Shown in pieces: positions 19,472 to 29,621 of a stretch of DNA of 64,000 nucleotides. This DNA is from Diplonema japonicum. Lineage: Eukaryota > Euglenozoa > Diplonemea > Diplonemida > Diplonemidae. Each line of letters begins with the position of its first letter. The first letter of the stretch is position 1. The notes beneath the pieces were generated by a model, which searched no databases, was not told where the DNA came from, and saw only the letters and a list, made by a program, of their open reading frames with translations. The stretch spans positions 124,001-188,000 of the forward strand of contig OZ025675.1 in NCBI GenBank assembly GCA_964019335.1, read 5' to 3'. Made by a program: the position numbers and the translations under genes.

Positions 19472-20437
19472 AGCGGGTGAAAGCATCTGCACCACTAATG
19501 ACTCAGAGAGAGCAGGGGTGACCCGTGGTGACCCTGATGCAGTGGACTGCTTGCTGCTATGCGACAGGCCACTGACGTCGTCTGCCTGGTCCGACTGGTC
19601 ATGCTGCAGGCAGGACTGGGGGAGGTACGGTTTGTACGACTGGAGGTTGACGAGTATCGTGTGCAGCGCTTCGAAGAGCTTGTCAGGGAGGTCAGCCTCA
19701 GAAGCGTGCAGGGTTGTCCCCGCCTCGTCAAGTTGGAAACAGGCAAGGAAGGAGGCGACGTCGCGTGCTGCGAGGACACCCAGTTCGAGTTTCCGTTTCT
19801 CGGAGAGAACCTCATCCGCGAAGCCTCTTGTGAAGTAGAAATCTAATAAGAAAATAGAAACCATGATTACAAAGGTAAGCGTAGAGCTCAAGAAGCTCCT
19901 TTTGCACGGCATCGCAGAGCACATGCAGGTGTTCTCGTAACGGTATACGTGATCGCCGTTGAAGTTAGCGTCGCCGATGTCAAGGAGGCCGAAGCGGGTG
20001 ATCTGCTCTATGGTGGTGACGAAAAGCCACACAGAGAGCGCGATCAAAACACCATAAGAGGACCGTCGCCGAACCCGGCACACCAGCAGCACGTCCACAA
20101 TAATGACGGCGAACGGCCATAACCTCGGCAGTATCGCACCCATATTGTTATAGTCCGTGAGGAAAACAACACAAAGTTCCGCGTAGCCTACAATCTCTAT
20201 GAAAGTATCAGAAGGCTTCTTGTTCACGAACAGCCAGGTAAGCCCCGAGAGGCTGACGACTATGATCGCGATACACGCGATGAGCGCAGAGGTGAACTCC
20301 GTAATGAAAATCCCAGATATACCGAAAAACAAGGGAATGAAAAAAAGCCATAGAAGCACCTTCTTGCGCTTCGCCATCACCTCATCGTCGTCGGGGAGGG
20401 CGAGCTTGCTGATAAGCCAACGGTGCAGACACATCAT
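18665..20437 (-). CDS. Six-span membrane pseudo-cyclase, paralogue C (590 aa)
   Basis: Head MMCLHRWLISKLALPDDDE, six membrane segments, Cys loop CMCSAMPC, linker YKPYLPQSC, degenerate cyclase-homology domain (LVMNIKHS, LFVGDHVHASF, VAVCSGKVQVGDLG) and tail EEWMYSLQGSK. The first in-frame ATG is at 20437; upstream in-frame codons are TTG. The 3' 807 coding bases plus downstream DNA (18632-19471) are identical to 22498-23337, so the last 270 or so residues equal those of paralogue E. It is catalytically inert by the same residue losses as its neighbours. Confidence 0.88.
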   Translation of the reverse strand: MMCLHRWLISKLALPDDDEVMAKRKKVLLWLFFIPLFFGISGIFITEFTSALIACIAIIVVSLSGLTWLFVNKKPSDTFIEIVGYAELCVVFLTDYNNMGAILPRLWPFAVIIVDVLLVCRVRRRSSYGVLIALSVWLFVTTIEQITRFGLLDIGDANFNGDHVYRYENTCMCSAMPCKRSFLSSTLTFVIMVSIFLLDFYFTRGFADEVLSEKRKLELGVLAARDVASFLACFQLDEAGTTLHASEADLPDKLFEALHTILVNLQSYKPYLPQSCLQHDQSDQADDVSGLSHSSKQSTASGSPRVTPALSESLVVQMLSPARATMLVMNIKHSTSAMEADPADFTSLHSRVISFALRVIRSQKGMLDLFVGDHVHASFNASKKCAQHALAGVKAATTLRRGKLEKDMEVNVAVCSGKVQVGDLGNDEVRRFSIYGHAAVLTSVYERLGAEWGIGVVCNTAAYMDASVTLEMLIVLKVVTFVKHGNGTEAFLWEALNVSQSLHLEASNSKSAAKDTNEEWMYSLQGSKAGYWANYNEAAKMYLHEKCFEDEKAERTAQGLLATYKNEPLAEIVSHFVSKKVPVERHRQTY

Positions 20438-20675
20438 TTTCAACAAAAACCTTAAAGCCCTCCGGGCCTTTTCAAAAATTTAGGTTTAAAAAAGAAAAAG
20501 AGACTATTTAAAAAAAGGAACTCTTCGAAAGAACATTCATGTAGCCATTGATGGCATCGGGAAATTATGCAAATCTGATCTTATGTGTCGCAATGCAGGA
20601 GACCTTCAAGCAGGGCTTTTAACTTGAAGATCTCCAGCGGGCACCACAGTGTGTAAACACTGTGATGTTCGCTTT

Positions 20676-22418
20676 CTATATCAGCTGCCGCCTCTTTTCC
20701 AAGGGAGCATTGCTTGAAATAAAGTGCGTTACTATGTCAACGAGTGGCTCGTTTTTGTATTCAGCAAGCAGCCCAAGAGCAGTGTGCTCTACTTGCTTGT
20801 TTTGGAAACACTTCTGTTGTAAATACATCTTCGCCGCCGCGTTGTAGTTCGCCCAGTACCCCACCTTCGAGTCCTGCAGCGCGTACATCCACTCATCCTT
20901 GTCTAATGGAATACAACCGAGACTATCAACTTCCATGCTACCTTCTATTAATTCCCACAAGAAAGCCTCTGTCTCTTGCCCATGTTTCACAAAGGACACT
21001 GACCTGAGGACAATGCGCATCTCCTGCGTGACAGAGGCGTCCGAGTAAGAGAAGGTATTGCACACAACCCCAATGCCCCACTCCGCACCGAGCCTCTCGT
21101 ACATTGATACAACGAGCGGAGTTATGCCGTAAATACTGAACCTCCTTATCTCGTTGCTCCCAAGGTCTCCCACCTGAACCTTCCCACTGCACACGGCAAT
21201 GTTTGTATCTATATTCTTATGTTCTTCTTTCCTAAGTAACTTAGCTGCTTTCACTGCTGAAAGTGCGTGCTGTGCGCACTTTCTAGACGCGTTGAAAGAG
21301 GCGTGCACGTGGTCCCCGACGAACAGGTCCAGCATCCCTTTCTGTGAGCGGATCACGCTCAGTGCCCTGCAAATCATGCGCGAGTGTGTGGACACGAAAT
21401 CTGCAGGGTCGTTTTCCGCAGCCTTTATCGAGCCTTTCATGTTCATCAACAGCAACGTTGCTCGCGTGGATCCGAGAGAAGCCTCCGCGAGTAGCGTGGA
21501 TGTTGTTGAACATCGCATCTCAGCTGTATTATTTTGGACGGACTGTGGTTCGTTCTCGACCTCTGAGGATTCTGAAATTAAAGTCGCAGCCTCACCGTCG
21601 ACAAGACAGCTCTGCGGGAGGTACGGCTTGTAAGACTGCAGATTGATCAGAATGGAGAACAATGCATCATACAACTTATCCGGAAGACAGGCCTCGGAAG
21701 AGGACAGGATTGCGTTGGCTTCTTCGAGTTTGAACGTTGCAAGGAAGGCGGCGATGTCGCGTGCCGAAAGGACAGCGAGTTCCAGCTTTTGTTTCTCAGC
21801 GAGAACCTCTTCAGAGAAGCCTCTTGTGAAATGGAAGTCGAGGAGGAACACGGCGCACATAGTCGACAATGAGGCTGCGGTGCCAATGGCGTTCCTCGCA
21901 CACGGTAGGTTATCACACTCGCAAGTGTATTTAAAACGATATTCGTGATCGCCGTTGAATTCTGCGCCGCCGAAGTCGAGGAGGCCGAAGTGAGTGGCCT
22001 GTTCAACGCTAGTAAGAACCAACCAGAATATCAGCGTCACGATGACAATAACAGTCGATTTCTTCTTCACCCTGCAGACCAACAACACATCGACAACAAT
22101 AACGGCAAGCGCCCACTGTCTGGGATACATCAATCCCATAGTGCTGTAGTCAAAGAGAATAATGCTCACTATGTCCGCAAAGCCTGCCACTTCAATCAGC
22201 GTATCAGTTGGATTCTTGCTTCTGAAGAGGTACACCATGCAGCATCCGTTCACCACAGTCGCAATGACTGAGGCACACCGTGAGCTGTTAAAATTCGAAA
22301 ACAGCAGACCGAGCACCCCCATCAACATGGGTGCAAAGAAGAACCACTCGAGGACCTTCTTTCGCTTGGTGGTCACCTCGTCATCGTCGGGGTGGGCAAT
22401 CTTGTTGTAGAACCACAT
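20676..22418 (-). CDS. Six-span membrane pseudo-cyclase, paralogue D (580 aa)
   Basis: The most diverged of the five. Head MWFYNKIAHPDDDEVTTKRK, six hydrophobic segments, Cys loop CECDNLPC, linker YKPYLPQSC, a degenerate cyclase domain (LLMNMKGS, LFVGDHVHASF, IAVCSGKVQVGDLG, RRFSIYG) and tail DEWMYALQDSK. The open frame continues 33 codons upstream and would add another hydrophobic stretch. I chose the ATG at 22418 by homology with the paralogues. Only 112 bases separate this start from the stop of the upstream gene, typical of a polycistronic array. Function as for its paralogues. Confidence 0.87.
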   Translation of the reverse strand: MWFYNKIAHPDDDEVTTKRKKVLEWFFFAPMLMGVLGLLFSNFNSSRCASVIATVVNGCCMVYLFRSKNPTDTLIEVAGFADIVSIILFDYSTMGLMYPRQWALAVIVVDVLLVCRVKKKSTVIVIVTLIFWLVLTSVEQATHFGLLDFGGAEFNGDHEYRFKYTCECDNLPCARNAIGTAASLSTMCAVFLLDFHFTRGFSEEVLAEKQKLELAVLSARDIAAFLATFKLEEANAILSSSEACLPDKLYDALFSILINLQSYKPYLPQSCLVDGEAATLISESSEVENEPQSVQNNTAEMRCSTTSTLLAEASLGSTRATLLLMNMKGSIKAAENDPADFVSTHSRMICRALSVIRSQKGMLDLFVGDHVHASFNASRKCAQHALSAVKAAKLLRKEEHKNIDTNIAVCSGKVQVGDLGSNEIRRFSIYGITPLVVSMYERLGAEWGIGVVCNTFSYSDASVTQEMRIVLRSVSFVKHGQETEAFLWELIEGSMEVDSLGCIPLDKDEWMYALQDSKVGYWANYNAAAKMYLQQKCFQNKQVEHTALGLLAEYKNEPLVDIVTHFISSNAPLEKRRQLI

Positions 22419-22530
22419 GTTCTTTTTATGTCTCCCCTGTTGTGGAATAATAATGGCCAGCAGACAAAAGGCCGTAAGGCCATTAAAGAATACAAGAGCA
22501 TGGAAACACCCTTTCATTCTATATTATTGC

Positions 22531-24276
22531 TCAATACGTCTGCCGGTGCCTTTCCACCGGAACCTTCTTCGAAACGAAGTGTGACACGATCTCGGCAAGG
22601 GGCTCGTTCTTATACGTTGCAAGAAGTCCTTGCGCCGTGCGTTCCGCCTTTTCGTCCTCGAAGCATTTCTCATGAAGGTACATCTTCGCCGCCTCATTGT
22701 AGTTCGCCCAGTACCCTGCCTTCGACCCCTGTAGTGAGTACATCCACTCTTCGTTGGTGTCTTTGGCGGCGCTCTTTGAATTGCTGGCCTCAAGATGCAA
22801 AGACTGCGACACATTGAGTGCCTCCCACAAGAAAGCCTCTGTTCCGTTCCCATGCTTCACAAAGGTGACCACCTTGAGGACAATGAGCATCTCCAGCGTG
22901 ACAGAGGCGTCCATGTAGGCAGCAGTGTTGCACACAACCCCAATGCCCCACTCCGCACCGAGCCTCTCGTACACAGATGTCAGCACAGCAGCATGACCAT
23001 ATATACTGAACCTCCTTACCTCATCGTTTCCAAGGTCACCCACCTGAACCTTCCCACTGCACACTGCCACGTTCACTTCCATGTCCTTCTCAAGTTTCCC
23101 ACGCCTTAATGTTGTGGCTGCCTTCACCCCTGCCAACGCATGCTGTGCGCATTTCTTTGATGCGTTGAACGAGGCGTGCACGTGGTCCCCGACGAACAGG
23201 TCCAGCATCCCCTTCTGTGAGCGGATCACGCGGAGTGCGAAGCTGATCACCCTGGAGTGAAGACTGGTGAAGTCAGCAGGGTCTGCTTCCATGGCACTGG
23301 TGGAATGCTTTATGTTCATCACCAGCATCGTAGCCCGTGTGGTGAGCATCTCTGTGGACAAGGAAATCTCAAGGACGGGAGTCGAAAGGACACGCTGTGA
23401 GCTTGCCGGGCTGGTTGCATCCAGATCTTCAAAGCTCTCCTCTAAGCTGTTCTGTCGCAGGCAGGACTGAGGAAGGTATGGTTTGTACGACTGGAGGTTG
23501 ACGAGTATCGTGTGCAGCGCTTCGTGGAGTTTGTCAGGGAGGTCAGCAGAGTTGTGCAGAATGGACCCTGCCGCCTCTAGTTCGAAGTGAGCAAGGTGTG
23601 ACGCAATGTCACGCGCGGTACAAACAGCGATCTCAAGCTTATGCTTCTCGGAAAGAACCTCGTTGGCGAAGCCCCTTGTGAAGTAGAAGTCGAGGACGAA
23701 GATAGAGGTCATCATGAGGAAATTCACAAAAGACCCTATGAAGTGTCTTCTACAAGGTAAGATATCGCAGCATGACCTCTCCTGTCGGTAAGAGTAATCA
23801 CCGCTAAACCCATCGCCGCCGATGTCGAGGAGGCCAAAACGAAAGATCTGCTCTATGGTGGTGACGAAAAGCCACACGGAGAGCACGGTGATGACGATAA
23901 CTGTAGACCGCCGCCGAACCCTGCACACCAGCAGCACGTCCACAACTATGACACCCAACGGCCATAACCTCGGCAAAATCGCACATATGTTACCGAAGTC
24001 GATTATGATGATGGAAACCACATCGGCGTAGGCAGTTACCTCTATGAACGCGTCAGTAGGCTTCTTAGTCACGAACAAATAAACTAACGCAGCCACGTTG
24101 GACGCTATAGTAATGTAGGAGGCTAATGATGTAGCCCCAAGGCTGCTAGCCAACAAGCCGGTAGTTCCCATGAATATCGGGATGCTGACGAACCATATGA
24201 GAGTCTGCTTCCTCTTCGCCATCACCTCATCGTCGCCGGGGAGGGCGAGCTTGCTGACCAGCCAGTTGTGCAACAT
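22531..24276 (-). CDS. Six-span membrane pseudo-cyclase, paralogue E (581 aa)
   Basis: Head MLHNWLVSKLALPGDDE, six membrane segments, Cys-containing loop RSCCDILPC, linker YKPYLPQSC, degenerate cyclase domain and EEWMYSLQGSK tail. The 3' half is identical in DNA to paralogue C. The 5' half differs clearly, so the copy was made by conversion and not by duplication of the whole gene. The open frame continues upstream through a Phe-rich, T-rich leader that is best read as untranslated. That leader has a pyrimidine tract on the coding strand, a plausible processing signal. Confidence 0.88.
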   Translation of the reverse strand: MLHNWLVSKLALPGDDEVMAKRKQTLIWFVSIPIFMGTTGLLASSLGATSLASYITIASNVAALVYLFVTKKPTDAFIEVTAYADVVSIIIIDFGNICAILPRLWPLGVIVVDVLLVCRVRRRSTVIVITVLSVWLFVTTIEQIFRFGLLDIGGDGFSGDYSYRQERSCCDILPCRRHFIGSFVNFLMMTSIFVLDFYFTRGFANEVLSEKHKLEIAVCTARDIASHLAHFELEAAGSILHNSADLPDKLHEALHTILVNLQSYKPYLPQSCLRQNSLEESFEDLDATSPASSQRVLSTPVLEISLSTEMLTTRATMLVMNIKHSTSAMEADPADFTSLHSRVISFALRVIRSQKGMLDLFVGDHVHASFNASKKCAQHALAGVKAATTLRRGKLEKDMEVNVAVCSGKVQVGDLGNDEVRRFSIYGHAAVLTSVYERLGAEWGIGVVCNTAAYMDASVTLEMLIVLKVVTFVKHGNGTEAFLWEALNVSQSLHLEASNSKSAAKDTNEEWMYSLQGSKAGYWANYNEAAKMYLHEKCFEDEKAERTAQGLLATYKNEPLAEIVSHFVSKKVPVERHRQTY

Positions 24277-24400
24277 AGTCTTCCCCCTTTTAAAAGAGGT
24301 AGAGGCGGGGTGATCCATCAAAAAAGAAAAATTAAAAAAAAAGCTTTTATAGAAAGAAGAAAAAAAAAAGGAAGCGGGGTGGAGATTAAAAAAAAAAAAC

Positions 24401-25963
24401 AATTAAAGGGCCCCCCCGAATAATCCCTTTATTTGGGCAGTGGAGGGGGGGTGTTAGGGCTCCAAAAAAAAAAAGAATTATTTGGAATACACTGATTTGG
24501 ATTGTACTTATTTGGGCTGGGTCGCCTGCCACATGGAAAGCAGGGAGCGGGGCTTAGAGCACTTCGGAAATCTTAGCATCCAAATCGTGCCAAGATTTTT
24601 TTTCATGCCCTTTTTTTTTCCAAGGGACATTTTAAAACAGTTTTTCCCCCAGGCTGTGGAGAACCCACAAACGTTGCAGACAGACCGCCTGGTTTTGGCG
24701 TTAGGTGGTTGCTGGGAGGTTGCAGGGGTCTGAGAGGCTTGAGAATCTGTCAGGGCTTGAGAAGCTGCAAGGGCTTGGGAGGCTGCTGGAGTCTCGTCAG
24801 GTGCAGTGTCTATTGTAACACCCGCAACTACGTTCTGTGCTGCACTGTCTAAAGCCCGACCCCTTCAAAGTGCTTACTTCGTTAAGTGCTCTTAGCTGTA
24901 TGGTCTCCTCGGAACTACCTGGAAGGTAGCCGCGAGACCGCATACAGCTAAAGGTGTCGAGCAGTTGCATGACCTTTCTCATGTGCCGCCCTACCCACAG
25001 TTCCACGTTGATTCGGCGCTCTGCTGCAGTCATCACCAATGTCCCGCCTCGGCTGCTTGCCGCAGCCCCTAACCCCTCAAAATGGCGGGAGGTCTGAATT
25101 GCCGGTGCCACACAGAAGCAGCCTCACAATACGTACTTTTCCTTTTCAATCGATTGTTATATTTGTACTAATAAAATATAGCGCGCATTCGACGGCACTG
25201 GTCAAGCGACTGGCACCTTCCGAAGAAGGGCCTCCCACGTCCGCCGGGTTGAGCAGAGGATCCCACGGGGCGGCCGTTCCAGTCTGATCATGTCGCATTA
25301 TAATATATTTCTCATCTTCTAGAAGAAAATGGGGTTTTTGCCCTCGTAGCTCACCGGGCCAGCACTCTTACTTGCGTAAGCAGCCTCACAATACTGCCAG
25401 TGGGCTACAGCACAGCTTTGGGATCTTGCTCAAGAATGGAATATTGACATTGCGGGCCATGAAAGCAAATACTGGATAGTTGTCAACACATGAATCCACG
25501 TGCCCTTCCGGCAACGCAGAAGCACCCGGGCCACCCACAAAGCGCCTTCGAACTAAGTAGTTCCATGAAATTTTGAACCATTCATCACGAACCATCTAGC
25601 TTCTTGCGTTAAGAAAAATAGTCCCCCACAATAACCCAGGGGTCCCTGTTCAAAATGCAAAAGAATTGCTCGTAAGTGCCCAAAAAGTGCCCAAAACCAG
25701 GCGGAAATCGAGTTTTTGGTCAAAAAAGGGGTGTATACATGGGTTAGGTCGGCTAGTACCCTGCACAGGCGTGACTGAGAAAAGCCCGTCGCACGACTTA
25801 CCATGTGACCCCCTCACCCCCCCGATCCCCCCAAAAAAAAAAAGAAAGGGGTCGGGAATTATTTGGGAAATTTGGAGCGGAAAAATCCCCGAAAAAAAAA
25901 AAGAATTATTTGGGAAAAAACACATTATTTGGGAGGGAATTATTCGGGCCCCCCCTTTAAATT
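24401..25963. mobile_element. 1.56-kb element with terminal inverted repeats
   Basis: The left end AATTAAAGGG, C run, CGAATAATCCC pairs with the right end GGGAATTATTCGGG, C run, TTTAAATT. Next to both ends are repeated ATTATTTGGG / TTATTTGGGC units. The inside has short open frames with no recognisable protein and a tRNA-like A-box at about 25340. It fills the whole gap between paralogue E and the kinase gene. Probably a non-autonomous DNA transposon. Confidence 0.65.
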
Positions 25964-25999
25964 AATCACACTTTTTAATTCTTTTTAGTCCGTCATCGC

Positions 26000-28750
26000 T
26001 TAGCGGATATTCATATGAGCCAGCACGGCGGTGCTATGAGCACACATATCTTGTTCGCCGGAGTAGAAATCGTAGCGGCCTATCTCCCATTGGGTGCCTA
26101 TGATGCCCCACATAAGCGCGCTGCAGTCGGAGGGGCAGAGCACCCCAACACGTTGGTTACGTTTAGCAAGTTCGACAGAAAGGAACTTGGTATCGCAAGA
26201 ATGGAGGACAATGGAGCATCGGAGAGGCCAGCGTGACCTTTCGATCACATTACACAGGGCCGAGGTTACTTCTTCACGGTCAAGCACGTTTAGGTAGTAC
26301 GTCGCGAAGCCCCAGTCCTCTTCACATAGAAGCTCGAACTGCGCTTCATGATATGCTATCCGAACGTCTTTCTTGTGTGTTTCTGGAATCCCGCTGAGGA
26401 AGATGCCCAACCCCATTGCCAGCATTGACATGCATTTCACCTTGTGATGACTGGCGCATTCAAACACGGATCGGTAGATGTTTTTTAATCTTTGTTTCAG
26501 TCTGTGCTTCCCAAGATCGCGGAAGCCCTCCCATTCCCCCGTCGTCGCTGATCTCTTGAAATACTTCGGCATCTCGCGGTCCTTCACAGCAGGCTTTCTG
26601 AAGTCGATCCCTGCAGAGGACAGAAATGTGATCGGAACTGGGGTCTTGTTGGTCAGCTGGTTGTAAGAGTACGCCTTTACTTCCTCATTGTAACAGCCTT
26701 CGACAAGGAAATACCCCAGCTGCGAGATGCATGTAGATGAACATAGCTCGGTGACAGATTGACTGAAGACTGCCTTGGCATCCGCAGAGGATGGGAAGCC
26801 ATGTTCGAAAGTAGACACCCTGACGTCGCTGCGCCAGGTGGTGACGAGGTCACGCATTCCATTCACATCTTTTTTAAACTCTTCGACCTGGTACTGGCGG
26901 GCCCAATGATCGCTGTGGAGGCCTACGTACCCAACGTCTCCGGTGTTTTCTCCGGCTTTGCTTTTGTTATGTCCGATCTCGTTGAGCAACGCTGCTATCT
27001 CGCCATCCGTCTCGGTCCCAACCTTCGCTAAGGGCATTGCTCTGAGAAGCGACCAGTATTTTGTCGCGGTCTGGAACTCAACCGCGCCGTTGCCTGTCAG
27101 TACTGCGGTCAGCTCTTTGTGAAACTTCTTGCTGAAGTCTTCGGTGGTTGCGATGTATGTGGATGCCACAAGCCACTTCAACTCCCGCACTGTGATCGTG
27201 AACTCTCCAGCGCCGTACACATCCTTAGCCGACACTCCTTGTATCCCTTCCATCGTTGCTTCCACAGGATCAAGGAACTCTCCATTCTCTAATTCCTTTT
27301 TGTAAATCCTGTCGATGGTCTCCGCGCTGACCCGCACGATCTGATCCTCGTTCATGTTCTCGTTCAGCGACGGTTCTAGAACGACGTTTGGAGTCCCCAG
27401 CTCGATGAGCGTGCGGTTCGGCGTCCTCCCGATCTGCGCGAGGAGCGAGTAAGCGGGACGCAGCTTCGAAGGGTAGGCCTTGAACACCCCTCTGTTGCAG
27501 TATTTCTCATCCTCCGCCGCTCCTGCTCGGTGTATGCAGTTCTTATACGGCGAAGCAGAGTTAACGGCGGATTCTGTTCCCAGGATCTCCTCTATCTCGT
27601 CCCCACTTGGCGTCTCGTTGAGCTTGTAAAAGAGCTGTACGGAGTGCCCGCTCCGCATTTTCCTGCTTTCGGTAAAAAGTTCGTTCGGGTACGCAACGCG
27701 GCGGTGTGCCGGGTGGCTCTTCTCTTGCAAGAACTTATGGTCGAGCAGTTCGTTGCAATCGCTGACCTCTTCGCTGAAGCACATCTTGGCAAGTCCAAGC
27801 AACGCGGGGTCCAACGAGCTCATATCGATCTCATCATACGGCGATTTACCAAGCTCACGTTTGGCAATGTGGTAGTACCATTGAACAGGGCTTTCGAGCG
27901 TGGCCTCTGGCCACGGGTGGAGACCGGTGGCCATTTGCATAATGGAGCACCCGAATGCCCAGATGTCATTGCTCCTAGGTGTTCCCGTTCCTGATCTGGT
28001 GATGGTGGAGGGTGATAGGTAACGGGCAGTGCCACGGATCTCGTCTTGCCCTGCTGTGAAGACGATGTTGCAAAGACCGAAATCTGTCAAGGCAACGGCG
28101 CCTGTTGAATCGACTAACATGTTCTCAGGTTTGATGTCCGCGTGGATCACATCGCACGAGTGTAGATACTGCAGGCCCTTGAGGATCTGGGCGGCATAGC
28201 GACGAACAGTTGGGAGGGGGAGCTTTCCAAACTCTTGCAGTTGGTGGGAAATGGATCCTTGTGTCCAGAAAGACATGATGATCTCTGCCCATGTCTCGCC
28301 CTTGACGAAGTCCCACACCTTGACAATGTTTCTGTGGGACAACATCTTGAGGGTTTCGTATTCCTTCGCTGCGGTTTCGCTGATCTGTTCCTCGTGGATT
28401 ACCTTTACTGCGAAGACGGTGCCGTCGTCGTCTATACATTTCCATACATCTCCAAATCCCCCACGGCCTATCTGTCGGCCTGGGCGCATTCCGCATAACA
28501 TTTGCTTTCCGTTCCCTGGTGTTGGTGCTTCTTCTTCTTCCTTCCCCTCCGGCTCCTTTATCTCGCAAAACTCGGACAATGTTTCATACACTAGCTGCCA
28601 CGCCTCTTCAGTTGACTTTGGAAGCCCGCTTGTTACCGATCTCGCCAGTTTTCCCACGACGTCCACCGTTGCCTCAATATCTGTGCTGCCCTCGGCAAGG
28701 GACTGTATGAACTGTGTTGTGAGCGGGTCCATTTCTTGTGTAGGATCCAT
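26000..28750 (-). CDS. STE11-like Ser/Thr protein kinase with long C-terminal region (916 aa)
   Basis: The N-terminal 90 residues are acidic. The kinase domain (about 91-343) has the Gly loop GRGGFGDV, the ATP Lys (AVKVI, K116), a catalytic loop HADIKPEN (D205; Ala replaces the usual Arg of HRD), TDFGL (D223) and DIWAFGC. The usual APE motif reads SPS (246-248). The pattern GSISHQLQEFG...YAAQILKGLQYLH is typical of MAP3K/STE11-type kinases. Residues about 344-916 match nothing I know. They include a conserved-looking end (MGLGIFLSG, GVLCPSDCSALMWG, WEIGRYDFYSGEQD). A non-RD kinase should not need activation-loop phosphorylation. A degraded copy of part of this gene is at 38495-38735. The leader is A-rich. 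Confidence 0.88.
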   Translation of the reverse strand: MDPTQEMDPLTTQFIQSLAEGSTDIEATVDVVGKLARSVTSGLPKSTEEAWQLVYETLSEFCEIKEPEGKEEEEAPTPGNGKQMLCGMRPGRQIGRGGFGDVWKCIDDDGTVFAVKVIHEEQISETAAKEYETLKMLSHRNIVKVWDFVKGETWAEIIMSFWTQGSISHQLQEFGKLPLPTVRRYAAQILKGLQYLHSCDVIHADIKPENMLVDSTGAVALTDFGLCNIVFTAGQDEIRGTARYLSPSTITRSGTGTPRSNDIWAFGCSIMQMATGLHPWPEATLESPVQWYYHIAKRELGKSPYDEIDMSSLDPALLGLAKMCFSEEVSDCNELLDHKFLQEKSHPAHRRVAYPNELFTESRKMRSGHSVQLFYKLNETPSGDEIEEILGTESAVNSASPYKNCIHRAGAAEDEKYCNRGVFKAYPSKLRPAYSLLAQIGRTPNRTLIELGTPNVVLEPSLNENMNEDQIVRVSAETIDRIYKKELENGEFLDPVEATMEGIQGVSAKDVYGAGEFTITVRELKWLVASTYIATTEDFSKKFHKELTAVLTGNGAVEFQTATKYWSLLRAMPLAKVGTETDGEIAALLNEIGHNKSKAGENTGDVGYVGLHSDHWARQYQVEEFKKDVNGMRDLVTTWRSDVRVSTFEHGFPSSADAKAVFSQSVTELCSSTCISQLGYFLVEGCYNEEVKAYSYNQLTNKTPVPITFLSSAGIDFRKPAVKDREMPKYFKRSATTGEWEGFRDLGKHRLKQRLKNIYRSVFECASHHKVKCMSMLAMGLGIFLSGIPETHKKDVRIAYHEAQFELLCEEDWGFATYYLNVLDREEVTSALCNVIERSRWPLRCSIVLHSCDTKFLSVELAKRNQRVGVLCPSDCSALMWGIIGTQWEIGRYDFYSGEQDMCAHSTAVLAHMNIR

Positions 28751-29512
28751 TCTTTTTCTTTTTTCTTTTTCTTTTTTTTCTTATATTTGATTCCCTTTCC
28801 CCCTTTTTCTTTTTTTTATCGTGTGAACGTTGATATATATAAAATAGAAAAAGGGAAATATATACGAGATAAAGGAAGCCAGTGTTTCTTTTTTTTTTTT
28901 TTTTTTTTTTTTTTGGTGGCGCCCTGCACAAACTGTCTACTTGAGTACAGGAATACAGTATTAAAAGAGTCGGTTTGATTGTTGTTTGTGCACAGCCGGG
29001 GTTAACCTGTAGAAGGATAAGCCCAACAATGCTACCACCACTCTTTTTAAGCAATAACAATTCGTTATCAATATATATATTGTTCTTGTTCAAGCAAAAA
29101 AAAAAAAAAACAAAAAAAAGGAATATTGAAAAGTAGGGTGTATCTATTATTCTCTTCATTCGTCTTTTTTTAAAAAAAAAACCTTCTTTTTTTCATTCAA
29201 CGAGAAAAAAAAGGGGGGAGGGAGGTAGAAGGAAAGAGGAAGGAAAGAAGAACTCAGGGGGTTGGGGAGAAGAGGTCGGTAGGAGAACTCTTTCTTCTTT
29301 TTCTTTTTTTTTCTCGTTCAACGAATTATCCTTATATGAAGAGGGAGGGGAGGGGAAGAGAGAGAGAAAAAAAAGAATCGGGTTGATAGACACAAACCCC
29401 TTTACCTTGTAAACAGGAAGAAAAGGAAAAGAAATTTTAGTTAGGGACAGATAGTCTTATTCTATTAACAAAAAAAAAAATATATATAAAAGGAAAGGGG
29501 GTATCTTTCGTG

Positions 29513-29544
<32 letters not shown>

Positions 29545-29621
29545 TTTTTTTTTTTTCAGATCGCAGGTGTGTAGAAAAACTAATAGAAAAATGCTTTCTT
29601 TGTGTATAGAGGGGGGTGTTG
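28751..29621. other. Spacer with LINE 3' hairpin and dispersed hairpin repeat
   Basis: No gene seen. At 28863-28950 there is a LINE 3' end (GAGATAAAGGAAGCC) split by a T run, continuing GGTGGCGCCCTGCACAAACT. Directly after it (28966-29070) is the hairpin repeat with TTTGTGCACAGCCGGGG and ACCTGTAGAAGGATAAGCCC, almost identical to 53741-53830. The remainder is homopolymer-rich, with T runs of more than 15 at 29511-29560. Confidence 0.6.

Noticed and set aside
25335-25385. tRNA-like start GTAGCTCACCGGGCCAGC with a CTTAC/GTAAG stem
   Set aside because: The anticodon loop would have only four bases, and no B-box or acceptor-stem partner follows, so this is not a tRNA gene.
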